5,679 bases of DNA from Sutterella sp. (GCA_020025955.1 JAHHRF010000082.1:1-5679), one strand, 5' to 3'; positions 1 to 5,679 are shown, numbered from the stretch's first letter. A program made the numbers and translations. Notes: generated by a model from the sequence alone, not told the origin.

Positions 1-845
1 TGCGCAATGAGGGCTAAAAGGGCTTCTTTATCTAAGCTCTTGGCTAAATGCGCAAAGACAATCACGGTGCGGTGTTTGGGCGAAAAGCCAGAGAGCAAGA
101 CAGAGGCCGACTGCCACGAGGCGGGACGCGGCATGATGAGAATGTCGTCTGCTTGAATCCCTTCGCTTTTTAAATAGTCTTCAATTGCGGTGCGGGTCTC
201 ATCCAACGGCCATCGACGGCTTTGACGGTTCCAGTAGATCCCGCGCGCCTGCGAATAGCGAAAGCGCCAGATGAGCCACCCGGTCCACACGCCCCACATC
301 ACGACCCACCAGATGTCGCCGGCTTGCTCGAAAAAGGCTAAGAGAAGCGCCAAAACGGGCTGAAGGAGTAACCACCCCACGATCGTTTCCCGGCCCTGGC
401 GTTTGAGCCATGCGGGGGAATCTAAGCGCGTATAGCCAAAGCGTTGTCGCACCCGAAAGTCCGCCCACCAGGAAAAGGGAAATTCAAGGAGCACCATCAA
501 AAAGGTGACCATGGCTAAGGTGAGCCACTGCGCAGGGAACCCGCCCCCGGTTAAGCCTTCTGCTAAGGCAATTAAAAAGGTGAGGCCATGCCCCTGCGTC
601 ATGCCAATCGCAAAAAGCGCCCCTAAAAAAGCGAGCACCAAATGGGCTTGCGCACATTCCGCCGTGTATTCCGCGGCTTTCAGCACCCCATTGGGCGTGA
701 GCACGCGCTCAAAGCCAAGGGGCACCGTATGGGCGTGCTTTTCCGCCGAGCGCGTTTGCAAAATCGCTAAGGCACATTCCACTAAGACAAAAAGAGCCGT
801 GAGGGAAATAAAGGTATGTTCGACAAAACGGGCGGAAACCGACAT
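1..845 (-). CDS. M48-family (Ste24-like) membrane metallopeptidase, N-terminal part, cut by window edge
   Basis: The frame is open from ATG at 845 to the window edge: 281 full codons plus two bases, CA. Residues about 123-148 (FPFSWWADFRVRQRFGYTR and following) match the conserved Ste24/CAAX protease 1 block usually written LPF..Y..F.IE.RFGFN. Hydrophobic segments lie near 12-29, 67-98, 105-125, 154-171 and 177-194, as expected for the N-terminal membrane domain of this family. Residues 235-281 resemble the stretch just before the zinc site (VFAHLAKSLDKEALLALIA), and the trailing CA fits the first His of HExxH. Family members are zinc proteases of the inner membrane, thought to act in membrane protein quality control; the substrate here is unknown. 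The start has AGGG (853-856) seven bases upstream. The gene diverges from orn, a pairing I recall from Burkholderiales. The catalytic motif itself is outside the window, so activity cannot be judged. Confidence 0.85.
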   Translation of the reverse strand, partial: MSVSARFVEHTFISLTALFVLVECALAILQTRSAEKHAHTVPLGFERVLTPNGVLKAAEYTAECAQAHLVLAFLGALFAIGMTQGHGLTFLIALAEGLTGGGFPAQWLTLAMVTFLMVLLEFPFSWWADFRVRQRFGYTRLDSPAWLKRQGRETIVGWLLLQPVLALLLAFFEQAGDIWWVVMWGVWTGWLIWRFRYSQARGIYWNRQSRRWPLDETRTAIEDYLKSEGIQADDILIMPRPASWQSASVLLSGFSPKHRTVIVFAHLAKSLDKEALLALIA

Positions 846-878
846 GAAAAAACCCTGTGGGACGCGGGGATGGGGGAG

Positions 879-896
879 ACTGAGCACAAACTCAGT
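879..896. repeat. Perfect inverted repeat in the M48 protease/orn divergent intergenic region
   Basis: ACTGAG and CTCAGT are exact reverse complements separated by the six bases CACAAA. The repeat lies 33 bp before the M48 protease start and 59 bp before the orn start, inside the 110-bp space that must hold both promoters. It could be a dimeric regulator's operator or a small hairpin in the 5' leader of the protease mRNA. A 6-bp repeat can also occur by chance. No regulator is suggested by the sequence. Confidence 0.4.
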
Positions 897-911
897 ACAA
901 AGCAGAGTAAA

Positions 912-942
912 CTGACACTACTTTTATTTTAGCGTTTATACC
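912..942 (+). promoter_or_regulatory. Candidate sigma-70 promoter for orn
   Basis: CTGACA (912-917) matches five of six -35 consensus bases. TTTATA (935-940) follows after a 17-bp spacer with three matches to the -10 consensus; TATACC (937-942) has four matches but a 19-bp spacer. The AT-rich stretch between them is otherwise unremarkable. The start codon is only about 15 bases downstream, so the leader would be very short. This is a weak assignment made mainly from position. Confidence 0.25.
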
Positions 943-955
943 TCACGAGAGAACC

Positions 956-1531
956 ATGACCCTCAGCCCGACGATCGAACGAGATCCCCGTTACAGCGAT
1001 GAAAATTTAATTTGGATTGATATGGAAATGACGGGTTTACAGCCTGAAGTGAACCGTGTCTTAGAAATCGCCGCGGTGATTACGGATAAGAACTTAAACG
1101 TCATTCATGAGAGCCCCGTCGTGGCGGTTCATCAGTCGGATGATATTTTGGACGGGATGGACGAGTGGAACACCCGCACGCATAATGCCTCGGGGTTGGT
1201 CGCCCGCTGCCGCGAGAGCACCATCACGGAAGCCCAAGCCGCCAAAATCTTCATCGAAGACTTTGCCCGCTTTGTGCCCCCCAACAAGAGCCCCATGTGT
1301 GGGAACACCATTGGTCAGGACCGCCGCTTCATGGCGCGTTGGTTGCCTGAGATGGAAAACTACTTCCACTACCGTTATTTAGACGTCTCCACCTTGAAGG
1401 AGTTGGTGCGTCGCTGGGCCCCGGAATACTTAAAGAAGGGCGAAAAGGCCACCAAGCACCAGGCCTTATCGGACATTCACGATAGCATCGAAGAATTGCG
1501 CTACTACCGTGAGACGATTTTGAAGATCTAA
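956..1531 (+). CDS. orn: Oligoribonuclease (DEDDh 3'-5' exoribonuclease)
   Basis: This cytoplasmic enzyme degrades RNA fragments of two to a few nucleotides to mononucleotides, finishing mRNA decay and clearing pGpG from c-di-GMP turnover. The 191-residue protein is near the usual length of about 180. All five DEDDh residues are visible: D22 and E24 in WIDMEMTGL, D122 in GNTIGQDRRFM, and H168 and D173 in KHQALSDIHDSIEELRYY. Each is exactly ten residues beyond its E. coli counterpart (D12, E14, D112, H158, D163), the extra ten being an N-terminal extension, MTLSPTIERD. The start is preceded by a purine-rich GAGAG at 947-951 as a modest ribosome site. The gene diverges from an M48 protease and converges on a DcuC-family gene, with a hairpin just after its stop, so it is probably monocistronic. 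Nothing suggests lost activity. Confidence 0.98.
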   Translation: MTLSPTIERDPRYSDENLIWIDMEMTGLQPEVNRVLEIAAVITDKNLNVIHESPVVAVHQSDDILDGMDEWNTRTHNASGLVARCRESTITEAQAAKIFIEDFARFVPPNKSPMCGNTIGQDRRFMARWLPEMENYFHYRYLDVSTLKELVRRWAPEYLKKGEKATKHQALSDIHDSIEELRYYRETILKI

Positions 1532-1549
1532 ACGTTTAGACGCCATCCA

Positions 1550-1597
1550 AAAAACAGAACGCCACGCCTCAAACGTAGAGACGTGGCGTTTTGTCGT
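1550..1597. terminator. Rho-independent terminator between converging orn and dcuC-like genes, probably bidirectional
   Basis: AACGCCACG (1558-1566) and CGTGGCGTT (1582-1590) form a perfect 9-bp stem. After a C/A mismatch the helix continues with CTC (1568-1570) against GAG (1578-1580), leaving a 7-base loop AAACGTA. On the minus strand the stem is followed by CTGTTTTTTGG, a good T-run for the dcuC-like gene, whose stop lies about 20 bp upstream of the hairpin. On the plus strand it is followed by TTTTG, counting two T in the stem, which is a weaker tail for orn. Both genes end within 30 bp of it. Confidence 0.85.
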
Positions 1598-1611
1598 TAG
1601 GCTAGTGGCGA

Positions 1612-2886
1612 TTAGACCATTAAGAGGGCACAGGCAATCACACAGACAAAGACCGGGATGGCCGTGCGCTTCACCACCTGGATGGGGTCAACCATGGCAA
1701 GACCCGCCACCACAATGGCGGCACCCGCTAACGGGCTCGACGTACGCCCTAAGGCGCCCGACAAGAAGGCGATCCCGCCCAAGCCTTCGATCGAGAGACC
1801 GAATTCCTTCGCATGCGGGGTTACGGTTTCGTTAAAGGCCAAGGTTGCAGCGTCACCCGACCCCGTCACAATCCCCATTAACCAGGGACCGATCGAGGCG
1901 CCCCAGCGAGCGAATTCGTTGGAGTCCTTGAGTGCAGCGACCATGGCGTCGATAAGACCCGCGGCCTTAAGACCGGCGGCGAAGACGCCAGCTGCAATGA
2001 TGATCCCCATCACGTCAGCATAGGACTTGCCCATCCCGTTGAAGAATTCCTTCGTGATGGACTGCGGGTTCGTACGCGTAATAACGATGGCGACGATGGC
2101 ACCGATGATCATGGCATGCGCCACACCCATCTTCATCTGCGGCACGATCGTGGCGCCCAAGAGCAACAAGACGATCGGAACCAAGGGCACTAAAGCCTTC
2201 AAGATGTTGGGGGAGAAGTCGTCACTGGCCTTGTCATCATTTAAGTTGTGGCCAGCTAAATCTTCCTTCGAGGCCTTGTGGTCACCGAAGAGGAAGCACA
2301 TCACCAAGAGGCCCACACACATGATGGCGCCGCAAAGGAGCGAGAAGGGCATGTGGAAACCAATGAAGTCCACGACGCTCATACCAGCCATGTTGGAAAT
2401 CATGGCGTTGTGAGAAGACCCCGGCGACAAGAACCCGCCAATCGTCCCACCTAACACGGCAGCAGCGGCCGCCGCCGGACGAATCCCTGCACGAAGCATC
2501 ACGGGAATCAAGGTGGAGCCCACGGCAGCGGAACAGCCCGCCGCCGACGGAATGGCGATATTGATGAAGAACGTCAGCGCCGTGCAAACGGGGATCAAGA
2601 AAATCCCAAGCCCGCGAATGGGCGCGGAGAGGTAGTGCACGAGTGCGCGGTCACATTGGGTGTAACTGGCCACGAAGGCAAAACCCATGGACGAACAGAT
2701 GGCGGTAATTAACCCCGCCTTCGTCATGCTCTTTTGGAAGGCGTCTAACCCCGCCATGGGCGTGAGACAGAGGCAGCAAAGGAAAAGACCGGCTGCGATT
2801 AACACAGTGCGGGTTTCCCAACGTTTAATAAGGCCGATGACCGCCAAAATGATGACGACGATGGCAACCCAGGACATTAGCGACAT
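1612..2886 (-). CDS. dcuC: DcuC-family anaerobic C4-dicarboxylate carrier
   Basis: DcuC carriers move fumarate, malate, aspartate or succinate across the inner membrane, often exporting succinate during anaerobic fumarate respiration or fermentation. The 424-residue protein is hydrophobic throughout, with roughly ten to twelve membrane spans and one polar loop near 201-228. Family signatures are clear in the C-terminal half: AAGVFAAGLKAAGLID (298-313), VTGSGDAATLAFNE (340-353), and LGRTSSPLAGAAIVVAGLAM followed by DPIQVVKRTAIPV (379-412). These align well with TGSGNAPFYAF, LGRTLSPVSG and VVKRTSVPV of E. coli DcuC. It is shorter than E. coli DcuC (about 460) and unusually rich in cysteine (12 seen), whose meaning is unknown. 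ATG at 2886 is favoured over the internal ATG three codons later because AGGA lies seven bases upstream. The exact substrate is inferred from the family only. It has its own leader and is flanked by terminators. Confidence 0.88.
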   Translation of the reverse strand: MSLMSWVAIVVIILAVIGLIKRWETRTVLIAAGLFLCCLCLTPMAGLDAFQKSMTKAGLITAICSSMGFAFVASYTQCDRALVHYLSAPIRGLGIFLIPVCTALTFFINIAIPSAAGCSAAVGSTLIPVMLRAGIRPAAAAAAVLGGTIGGFLSPGSSHNAMISNMAGMSVVDFIGFHMPFSLLCGAIMCVGLLVMCFLFGDHKASKEDLAGHNLNDDKASDDFSPNILKALVPLVPIVLLLLGATIVPQMKMGVAHAMIIGAIVAIVITRTNPQSITKEFFNGMGKSYADVMGIIIAAGVFAAGLKAAGLIDAMVAALKDSNEFARWGASIGPWLMGIVTGSGDAATLAFNETVTPHAKEFGLSIEGLGGIAFLSGALGRTSSPLAGAAIVVAGLAMVDPIQVVKRTAIPVFVCVIACALLMV

Positions 2887-3070
2887 ATCGAATTCCTGTA
2901 AGCGTTATGGGGAAAAACCAGGGTGCACGATCGCGTTGGAAACGTATCGTTACACGAAGGGCTAACCCTAGTATGCCTGACAAACGGGGAACCTGTCTTT
3001 AATGGTTTGTTCTGTCGCAAAAAATGGGCAGAGGTTTACAGAGAATTTTTGCCCTCTTTTAAGGGGAAGG
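2887..3070 (-). other. Non-coding leader upstream of the dcuC-like gene
   Basis: This AT-richer stretch separates the dcuC-like gene from the terminator of the AI-2E-family gene and must hold the promoter of the dcuC-like gene. A weak minus-strand candidate pairs AAGACA as -35 with CATACT as -10 across 18 bp, around 2971-3000. A short palindrome, AACG-TAT-CGTT, lies at 2941-2951. I see no FNR-type TTGAT-N4-ATCAA site, no riboswitch fold and no convincing small gene. Only AGGA at 2894-2897, the ribosome site for the dcuC-like gene, is well supported. Confidence 0.45.
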
Positions 3071-3109
3071 AAAAAGACGCGACCCGAAAGCATGTCCGAG
3101 TCGCGTCTT
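3071..3109 (-). terminator. Rho-independent terminator of the AI-2E-family gene
   Basis: AAGACGCGAC (3074-3083) and GTCGCGTCTT (3100-3109) make a perfect 10-bp GC-rich stem with a 16-base loop, which can add two inner pairs (C85-G98 and G86-C97, numbering the last two digits of 30xx). On the minus strand the stem runs into TTTTTCC, two of those T being in the stem. It starts 50 bp after the stop of the AI-2E-family gene. On the plus strand no T-run follows, so it works one way only. Confidence 0.8.
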
Positions 3110-3158
3110 CTGTGGGGGAGTGTTTCCCCTCCCATTTTTGTCGGCTATCCCTTTAGGC

Positions 3159-4292
3159 TTAGGGGGTAGCGGGCGAATTAGGTTTGTCGGTGTCGGTGTC
3201 GTCCGTTTGGTCAACGCCCAAAGAACTCTTCATCCAGGCGTCCAACATCGCGAGCCCCAGCGCTAAGAGTACCGGACCCAAAATGAGCCCCAAGAACCCA
3301 AAGGCAATCACCCCGCCAAAGACCCCTAAGAAAATGAGGGCCAAGGGAAGGCTTGAACCACGGCTAATCAAGATGGGCTTGATGAAGTTATCAACGCTTG
3401 AAACCGCAAAGATCCCCCAGAGCACCAAGAAGACCGCGGCCCCGGCGTGGCCCGTGGCATAGAGCCAAGCGGCCGCTGGCATCCAGACTAAAGGCGGACC
3501 AATCGGGATGATGGAGAGCAAGGTCACCAAGGCCGAGAGCACGATGGGACGCGGCACGTCCGTGAGGTAAAAACCAATCCCGGCGACCACGCCCTGCGCG
3601 AGCGCCGTCCCGATTAAGCCAAAGATGACGGAGCGGGTGGTATTGACCAAAATCGAGAAAAATTCGTCCGAGAGATTCCCCGACAAGCGTTCCAGCAACT
3701 CTTTAACGCGCTGTGCAAACCAAGAGCCATCACGATAGAAGAAAAAGATGATGAAGGTGACAATCGCCATCTGGAGCAGCCCATGGCTCACGTTGACGGC
3801 AGCAGCCAAAATCCAGTTGGACACCGGCTCAATCATCTTCTGGATCGTGGGGGCAAAGGTGCTCATATCGAGCCCCGTGCCAAATTCACTCTGAAGCCAG
3901 GGCCCCACCCAGGGGAGGGTGAAGACCCAGTCAGGCAACGCAAAGCCCGAATCCACCCATTGACGTCCCCAGGTGATTAACTGCGGGATACGTTGCGCCA
4001 AGGTGACCAAGGCCCAACTCAACGGGAAGAGCACCAAGACAATCAAGCCCCCCACCATGGTGACGGCAGCGGCCGTATGGCGGTTGTTGAGGGCTTTGAG
4101 AATGCGACGGAAAATGGGCCACGTCACCACCGCTAAAATCGCGGCAATCAAAATGGCGGTTAAGAAGGGACTCAATACCCAATAGATCCCAACGGTAACA
4201 GCCGCGGCAAAGAGTAGGCGCAGAATCAGATCGATCTTGTCGCCAAACTGCGTCCAAGCGAGGCGTTCGCGGGGTTTATGTTCATGGGTCAT
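3159..4292 (-). CDS. AI-2E/PerM-family (YdiK/TqsA-like) inner-membrane transporter
   Basis: This 377-residue protein has the layout of the AI-2E transporter family (UPF0118): hydrophobic segments near 22-40, 42-62 and 74-98, a less hydrophobic region from 100 to 160, then segments near 162-186, 221-242, 247-270, 283-300 and a long one at 316-350. The family block DNFIKPILISRGSSLPLALI (301-320), followed by FLGVFGGVIAFGFLGLILGP, is very typical, as is SIIPIGPPLVW (260-270). Characterised members have been linked to AI-2 export or Na+/H+ exchange, but most, including YdiK, have no established substrate, so none is assigned here. The tail after 358 is acidic and low in complexity (DQTDDTDTD). 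ATG at 4292 has GGAG (4298-4301) five bases upstream. It lies 59 bp after oxyR on the same strand, so co-transcription is possible despite the hairpin between them. Confidence 0.9.
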   Translation of the reverse strand: MTHEHKPRERLAWTQFGDKIDLILRLLFAAAVTVGIYWVLSPFLTAILIAAILAVVTWPIFRRILKALNNRHTAAAVTMVGGLIVLVLFPLSWALVTLAQRIPQLITWGRQWVDSGFALPDWVFTLPWVGPWLQSEFGTGLDMSTFAPTIQKMIEPVSNWILAAAVNVSHGLLQMAIVTFIIFFFYRDGSWFAQRVKELLERLSGNLSDEFFSILVNTTRSVIFGLIGTALAQGVVAGIGFYLTDVPRPIVLSALVTLLSIIPIGPPLVWMPAAAWLYATGHAGAAVFLVLWGIFAVSSVDNFIKPILISRGSSLPLALIFLGVFGGVIAFGFLGLILGPVLLALGLAMLDAWMKSSLGVDQTDDTDTDKPNSPATP

Positions 4293-4310
4293 GGTGACTC
4301 CAAGGCTAAG

Positions 4311-4339
4311 AAAGGACGGGTGTCGTACCCCCGTCCTTT
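4311..4339 (-). terminator. Hairpin between oxyR and the AI-2E-family gene, terminator or attenuator
   Basis: AAAGGACGGG (4311-4320) and CCCGTCCTTT (4330-4339) form a perfect 10-bp stem with a 9-base loop. It begins 12 bp after the oxyR stop on the minus strand. The bases after the stem read CTTAGCC, so the T-tract is only the TTT of the stem plus CTT, which is poor. The ribosome site of the next gene lies nine bases further on. Partial termination, or stabilisation of an oxyR 3' end in a shared mRNA, both fit. Confidence 0.6.
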
Positions 4340-4351
4340 CAAGTAACGGGG

Positions 4352-5314
4352 TTAGCCCCCAAGGAAGGCGAACTGCTGTTCGTAGTCATCCGACGGCGGA
4401 TAGCAACCGTTCAAGTTGAGTTTGCTCACGGCACCCTGGATGGCATCGACCACCGCGGTACGGGCAAAGCTCTTACGCCACATGAGGATGACGCGACGGC
4501 TCGGCGCCGGGTTCTTGAAGGGGAGAATCTTTAAGTCGGGGTTGGCGCTTGCCAAGAAGGGGACGGAGGAGGCCGGCAACACCGTAATCCCTAAGCCCTG
4601 AATGACCATGTGGCTAATGGTCTGCAAGGAAGAGCCTTCCACGGTACGCAACACGTCCGAGGGGCTATTCGTGCGACGGATTAAGTCCGGGCACACGTCC
4701 AAAATCTGATCGCGGAAGCAGTGACCCGCGCCCAAAAGGAGCATGGTCTGGTCTTTGAGTTCGTCCACACCCACGTAGCTACGGTTCACCCACGGGTGGT
4801 GAGCGGGCACAGCCGTCACGAAATCTTCCTGGTAGAGGGTCTTGGTGTTCATCGTGGGTTCTTCCACGGTGTCGGCCAAGATCAAGACGTCAAGGGCGCC
4901 GTTACGCAACTTCACCAACAATTCCGACGTGAAGCCTTCTTGGATGTACAAGGGCATCTTCGGGGTGTCGACCATCATCTGCTGAATGAGGCTCGGCAAT
5001 AAGAACGGAGCGATCGTGTAGATGACACCTAAGCGAAGGGGAGCGCCCAAGGGGTCACGCCCTTCGTGGGCGATGTCCGAAAGGAGTTTGGCCTCTAAGA
5101 GCACTTTGTTGGCTTGTTCCACGACGCGAGCGCCCACGCCCGTGAGGCCCACATCGTTGGTGCGACGTTCAAATAAACGTACGCCCAATTCTTCTTCGAG
5201 TTTACGAATGGCAACAGACAGCGAGGGTTGGCTCACTTGGCACGCCGCCGCAGCACGCCCGAAGTGACGTTCGCGCGCGACCGCGACGATATAGCGAAGT
5301 TCGGTTAAGGTCAT
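4352..5314 (-). CDS. oxyR: OxyR, LysR-type hydrogen peroxide sensor and transcription regulator
   Basis: OxyR is a cytoplasmic tetrameric regulator that forms an internal disulfide on meeting peroxide and then activates catalase, peroxiredoxin and related genes. The N-terminal LysR winged helix-turn-helix is clear (GRAAAACQVSQPSLSVAIRK), followed by the effector domain with LRLGVIYTIAPFLLPSL. Both redox cysteines are present in LLLGAGHCFRDQILDVC, nine residues apart. Counted from ATG at 5314 they are Cys199 and Cys208, the same numbers as in E. coli. EGSSLQTISHMVIQGLGITVLP is the other family block. I prefer 5314 because MTLTELRYIVAVARERHFG is the family start and GGA sits seven bases upstream. 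An in-frame ATG at 5332 would add MPTDVF and has its own unusual ribosome site. The protein is 320 residues (326 with the earlier start). It follows recG by about 80-100 bp. Confidence 0.95.
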   Translation of the reverse strand: MTLTELRYIVAVARERHFGRAAAACQVSQPSLSVAIRKLEEELGVRLFERRTNDVGLTGVGARVVEQANKVLLEAKLLSDIAHEGRDPLGAPLRLGVIYTIAPFLLPSLIQQMMVDTPKMPLYIQEGFTSELLVKLRNGALDVLILADTVEEPTMNTKTLYQEDFVTAVPAHHPWVNRSYVGVDELKDQTMLLLGAGHCFRDQILDVCPDLIRRTNSPSDVLRTVEGSSLQTISHMVIQGLGITVLPASSVPFLASANPDLKILPFKNPAPSRRVILMWRKSFARTAVVDAIQGAVSKLNLNGCYPPSDDYEQQFAFLGG

Positions 5315-5334
5315 AAATACATCCGTGGGCATCC

Positions 5335-5354
5335 ACTGGGGCTTCTTCCCCAGT
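5335..5354 (-). other. Perfect hairpin just upstream of oxyR
   Basis: In mRNA sense, ACTGGGG and CCCCAGT make a 7-bp GC-rich stem closing a purine loop AAGAAG. It ends two bases before the ATG at 5332. No T-run follows, so it is not a terminator for recG. It lies between an AGGAGG and that ATG, where it could shorten the effective ribosome-site spacing, or it could be a protein-binding or stability element. Folding is inferred from complementarity only. Confidence 0.6.
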
Positions 5355-5361
5355 CCCTCGG

Positions 5362-5367
5362 CCTCCT
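5362..5367 (-). promoter_or_regulatory. Consensus Shine-Dalgarno AGGAGG far upstream of oxyR
   Basis: AGGAGG in mRNA sense is a full consensus ribosome site, better than that of any other gene in the window. It lies 29 bases from the ATG at 5332 and 47 from the one at 5314, too far for linear use. Removing the 20-base hairpin at 5335-5354 leaves nine bases to the ATG at 5332. No other start codon lies in range that opens a long frame. It could still be a chance match. Confidence 0.4.
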
Positions 5368-5415
5368 AAAAAGTAAGGGTAAGAGTTTAATTCGGTTTGT
5401 TTGAGTAAGACGGCC

Positions 5416-5679
5416 TCATGCCGCTAAAAAATCATCTTTGTGGGTAAACCACCGTGCGGCCATTTGACTCGCCCCCTCGGGGTCGGTCTTGAGCCACCAT
5501 TGGCTCCACGTTTTGGCGGCCTCGAGCAACGCTTCATCGCGCGCGGGGTCCGCAAAGCGTAAGAGGGGCATCCCAGACTGGCGTTCGCCTAAGAATTCGC
5601 CAGGCCCTCGCAATTCCAAGTCATGGCGAGCAATCTCAAAGCCGTCCGTGTTCTCACGAATGATTTTGAGGCGGGCACG
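5416..5679 (-). CDS. recG: ATP-dependent DNA helicase RecG, C-terminal 87 residues
   Basis: RecG reverses stalled replication forks and migrates Holliday junctions. Only the C-terminal end is in the window; the frame is open from the edge at 5679 to TGA at 5416. Residues 4-36 (LKIIRENTDGFEIARHDLE, then LRGPGEFLGERQSG) match the very conserved end of helicase domain 2 and the RecG translocation motif, where E. coli has DLELRGPGELLGTRQTG. The remaining tail, FADPARDEALLEAAK onward, matches the family C-terminus in length and in its ADxxRD motif. A TTG inside this frame (5619) is not a start, since conserved sequence continues upstream of it. The gene is followed on the same strand by oxyR with no terminator seen between them. 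Confidence 0.96.
   Translation of the reverse strand, partial: RARLKIIRENTDGFEIARHDLELRGPGEFLGERQSGMPLLRFADPARDEALLEAAKTWSQWWLKTDPEGASQMAARWFTHKDDFLAA

Noticed and set aside
199..468. Minus-strand open frame of 89 codons overlapping the M48 protease gene
   Set aside because: It is a different minus-strand frame of the same region. The protease frame is open from 845 to the edge and matches a known family.
505..915. Plus-strand open frame of 136 codons with many Lys, Pro and Ser residues
   Set aside because: It lies opposite the M48 protease reading frame, which carries recognisable family motifs and membrane segments; the plus-strand product has low-complexity composition typical of an antisense frame.
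2027..2413. Plus-strand frame of 128 codons inside the dcuC-like gene
   Set aside because: It is antisense to clear DcuC-family sequence, and its Met/Pro/Lys-rich product is what antisense reading of a membrane protein gives.
2923..3156. Plus-strand frame of 77 codons opening with GTG in the gap before the dcuC-like gene
   Set aside because: No ribosome site, no recognisable motif, and it runs straight through the terminator hairpin at 3071-3109.
3113..3170. Further small hairpins near the stop of the AI-2E-family gene (GGGGGA/TTCCCC and CTATCCCT/AGGGGGTAG)
   Set aside because: Short or bulged stems without a T-run in the right place; the hairpin at 3074-3109 explains termination better.
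5333..5415. OxyR autoregulatory site (ATAG-N7-CTAT series) in front of oxyR
   Set aside because: I could not find spaced ATAG/CTAT half-sites in this gap, nor a good -35/-10 pair.
5416..5619. Reading the recG fragment as a stand-alone 67-residue gene starting at TTG
   Set aside because: The frame continues upstream to the window edge with 20 more residues that match RecG, so it is the end of a longer gene.

Overview
The window reads as a piece of a betaproteobacterial chromosome, order Burkholderiales and plausibly Sutterellaceae-like. This rests on three things. The OxyR N-terminus and its LLLGAGHCFRDQ block look like the Burkholderiales form. recG sits directly upstream of oxyR, and an M48 protease gene is divergent from orn, both of which I recall as common in that order. 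An anaerobe-type DcuC dicarboxylate carrier beside OxyR suggests a host-associated bacterium living between low and fluctuating oxygen. The genus is inference. No transposase, phage gene, tRNA, rRNA or CRISPR array is visible, and base composition looks even, so this is ordinary core chromosome.

Layout: (1) 1-845, minus strand: N-terminal 281 residues of a membrane M48 (Ste24-like) metallopeptidase, cut by the window edge exactly where its HExxH zinc motif should begin. (2) 846-955: a 110-bp divergent intergenic region with a perfect inverted repeat and a weak promoter candidate. (3) 956-1531, plus strand: complete oligoribonuclease gene orn. (4) 1532-1611: a hairpin with a T-run on the minus side, probably a shared terminator for the two converging genes. 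(5) 1612-2886, minus strand: DcuC-family anaerobic C4-dicarboxylate carrier. (6) 2887-3158: non-coding leader of the dcuC-like gene plus a terminator hairpin for the gene upstream. (7) 3159-4292, minus strand: AI-2E/PerM-family membrane protein. (8) 4311-4339: GC-rich hairpin between that gene and oxyR. (9) 4352-5314 (or 5332), minus strand: oxyR. (10) 5335-5367: a strong Shine-Dalgarno-like AGGAGG and a perfect hairpin ahead of oxyR. (11) 5416-5679, minus strand: last 87 residues of recG.

Working together: recG, oxyR and the AI-2E-family gene are co-oriented with short gaps (about 80-100 bp and 59 bp) and may be co-transcribed, with the hairpin after oxyR acting as a partial terminator. OxyR is the peroxide sensor and RecG repairs stalled forks, so pairing them fits oxidative DNA damage defence. 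The dcuC-like gene is separated by a terminator and a 272-bp leader and is probably its own transcription unit. orn clears nanoRNA and pGpG and is probably monocistronic.

I did not find a previously undescribed system. The most unusual feature is the oxyR leader, where a hairpin lies between AGGAGG and the upstream in-frame ATG and would, if folded, reduce a 29-nt gap to an effective 9 nt.
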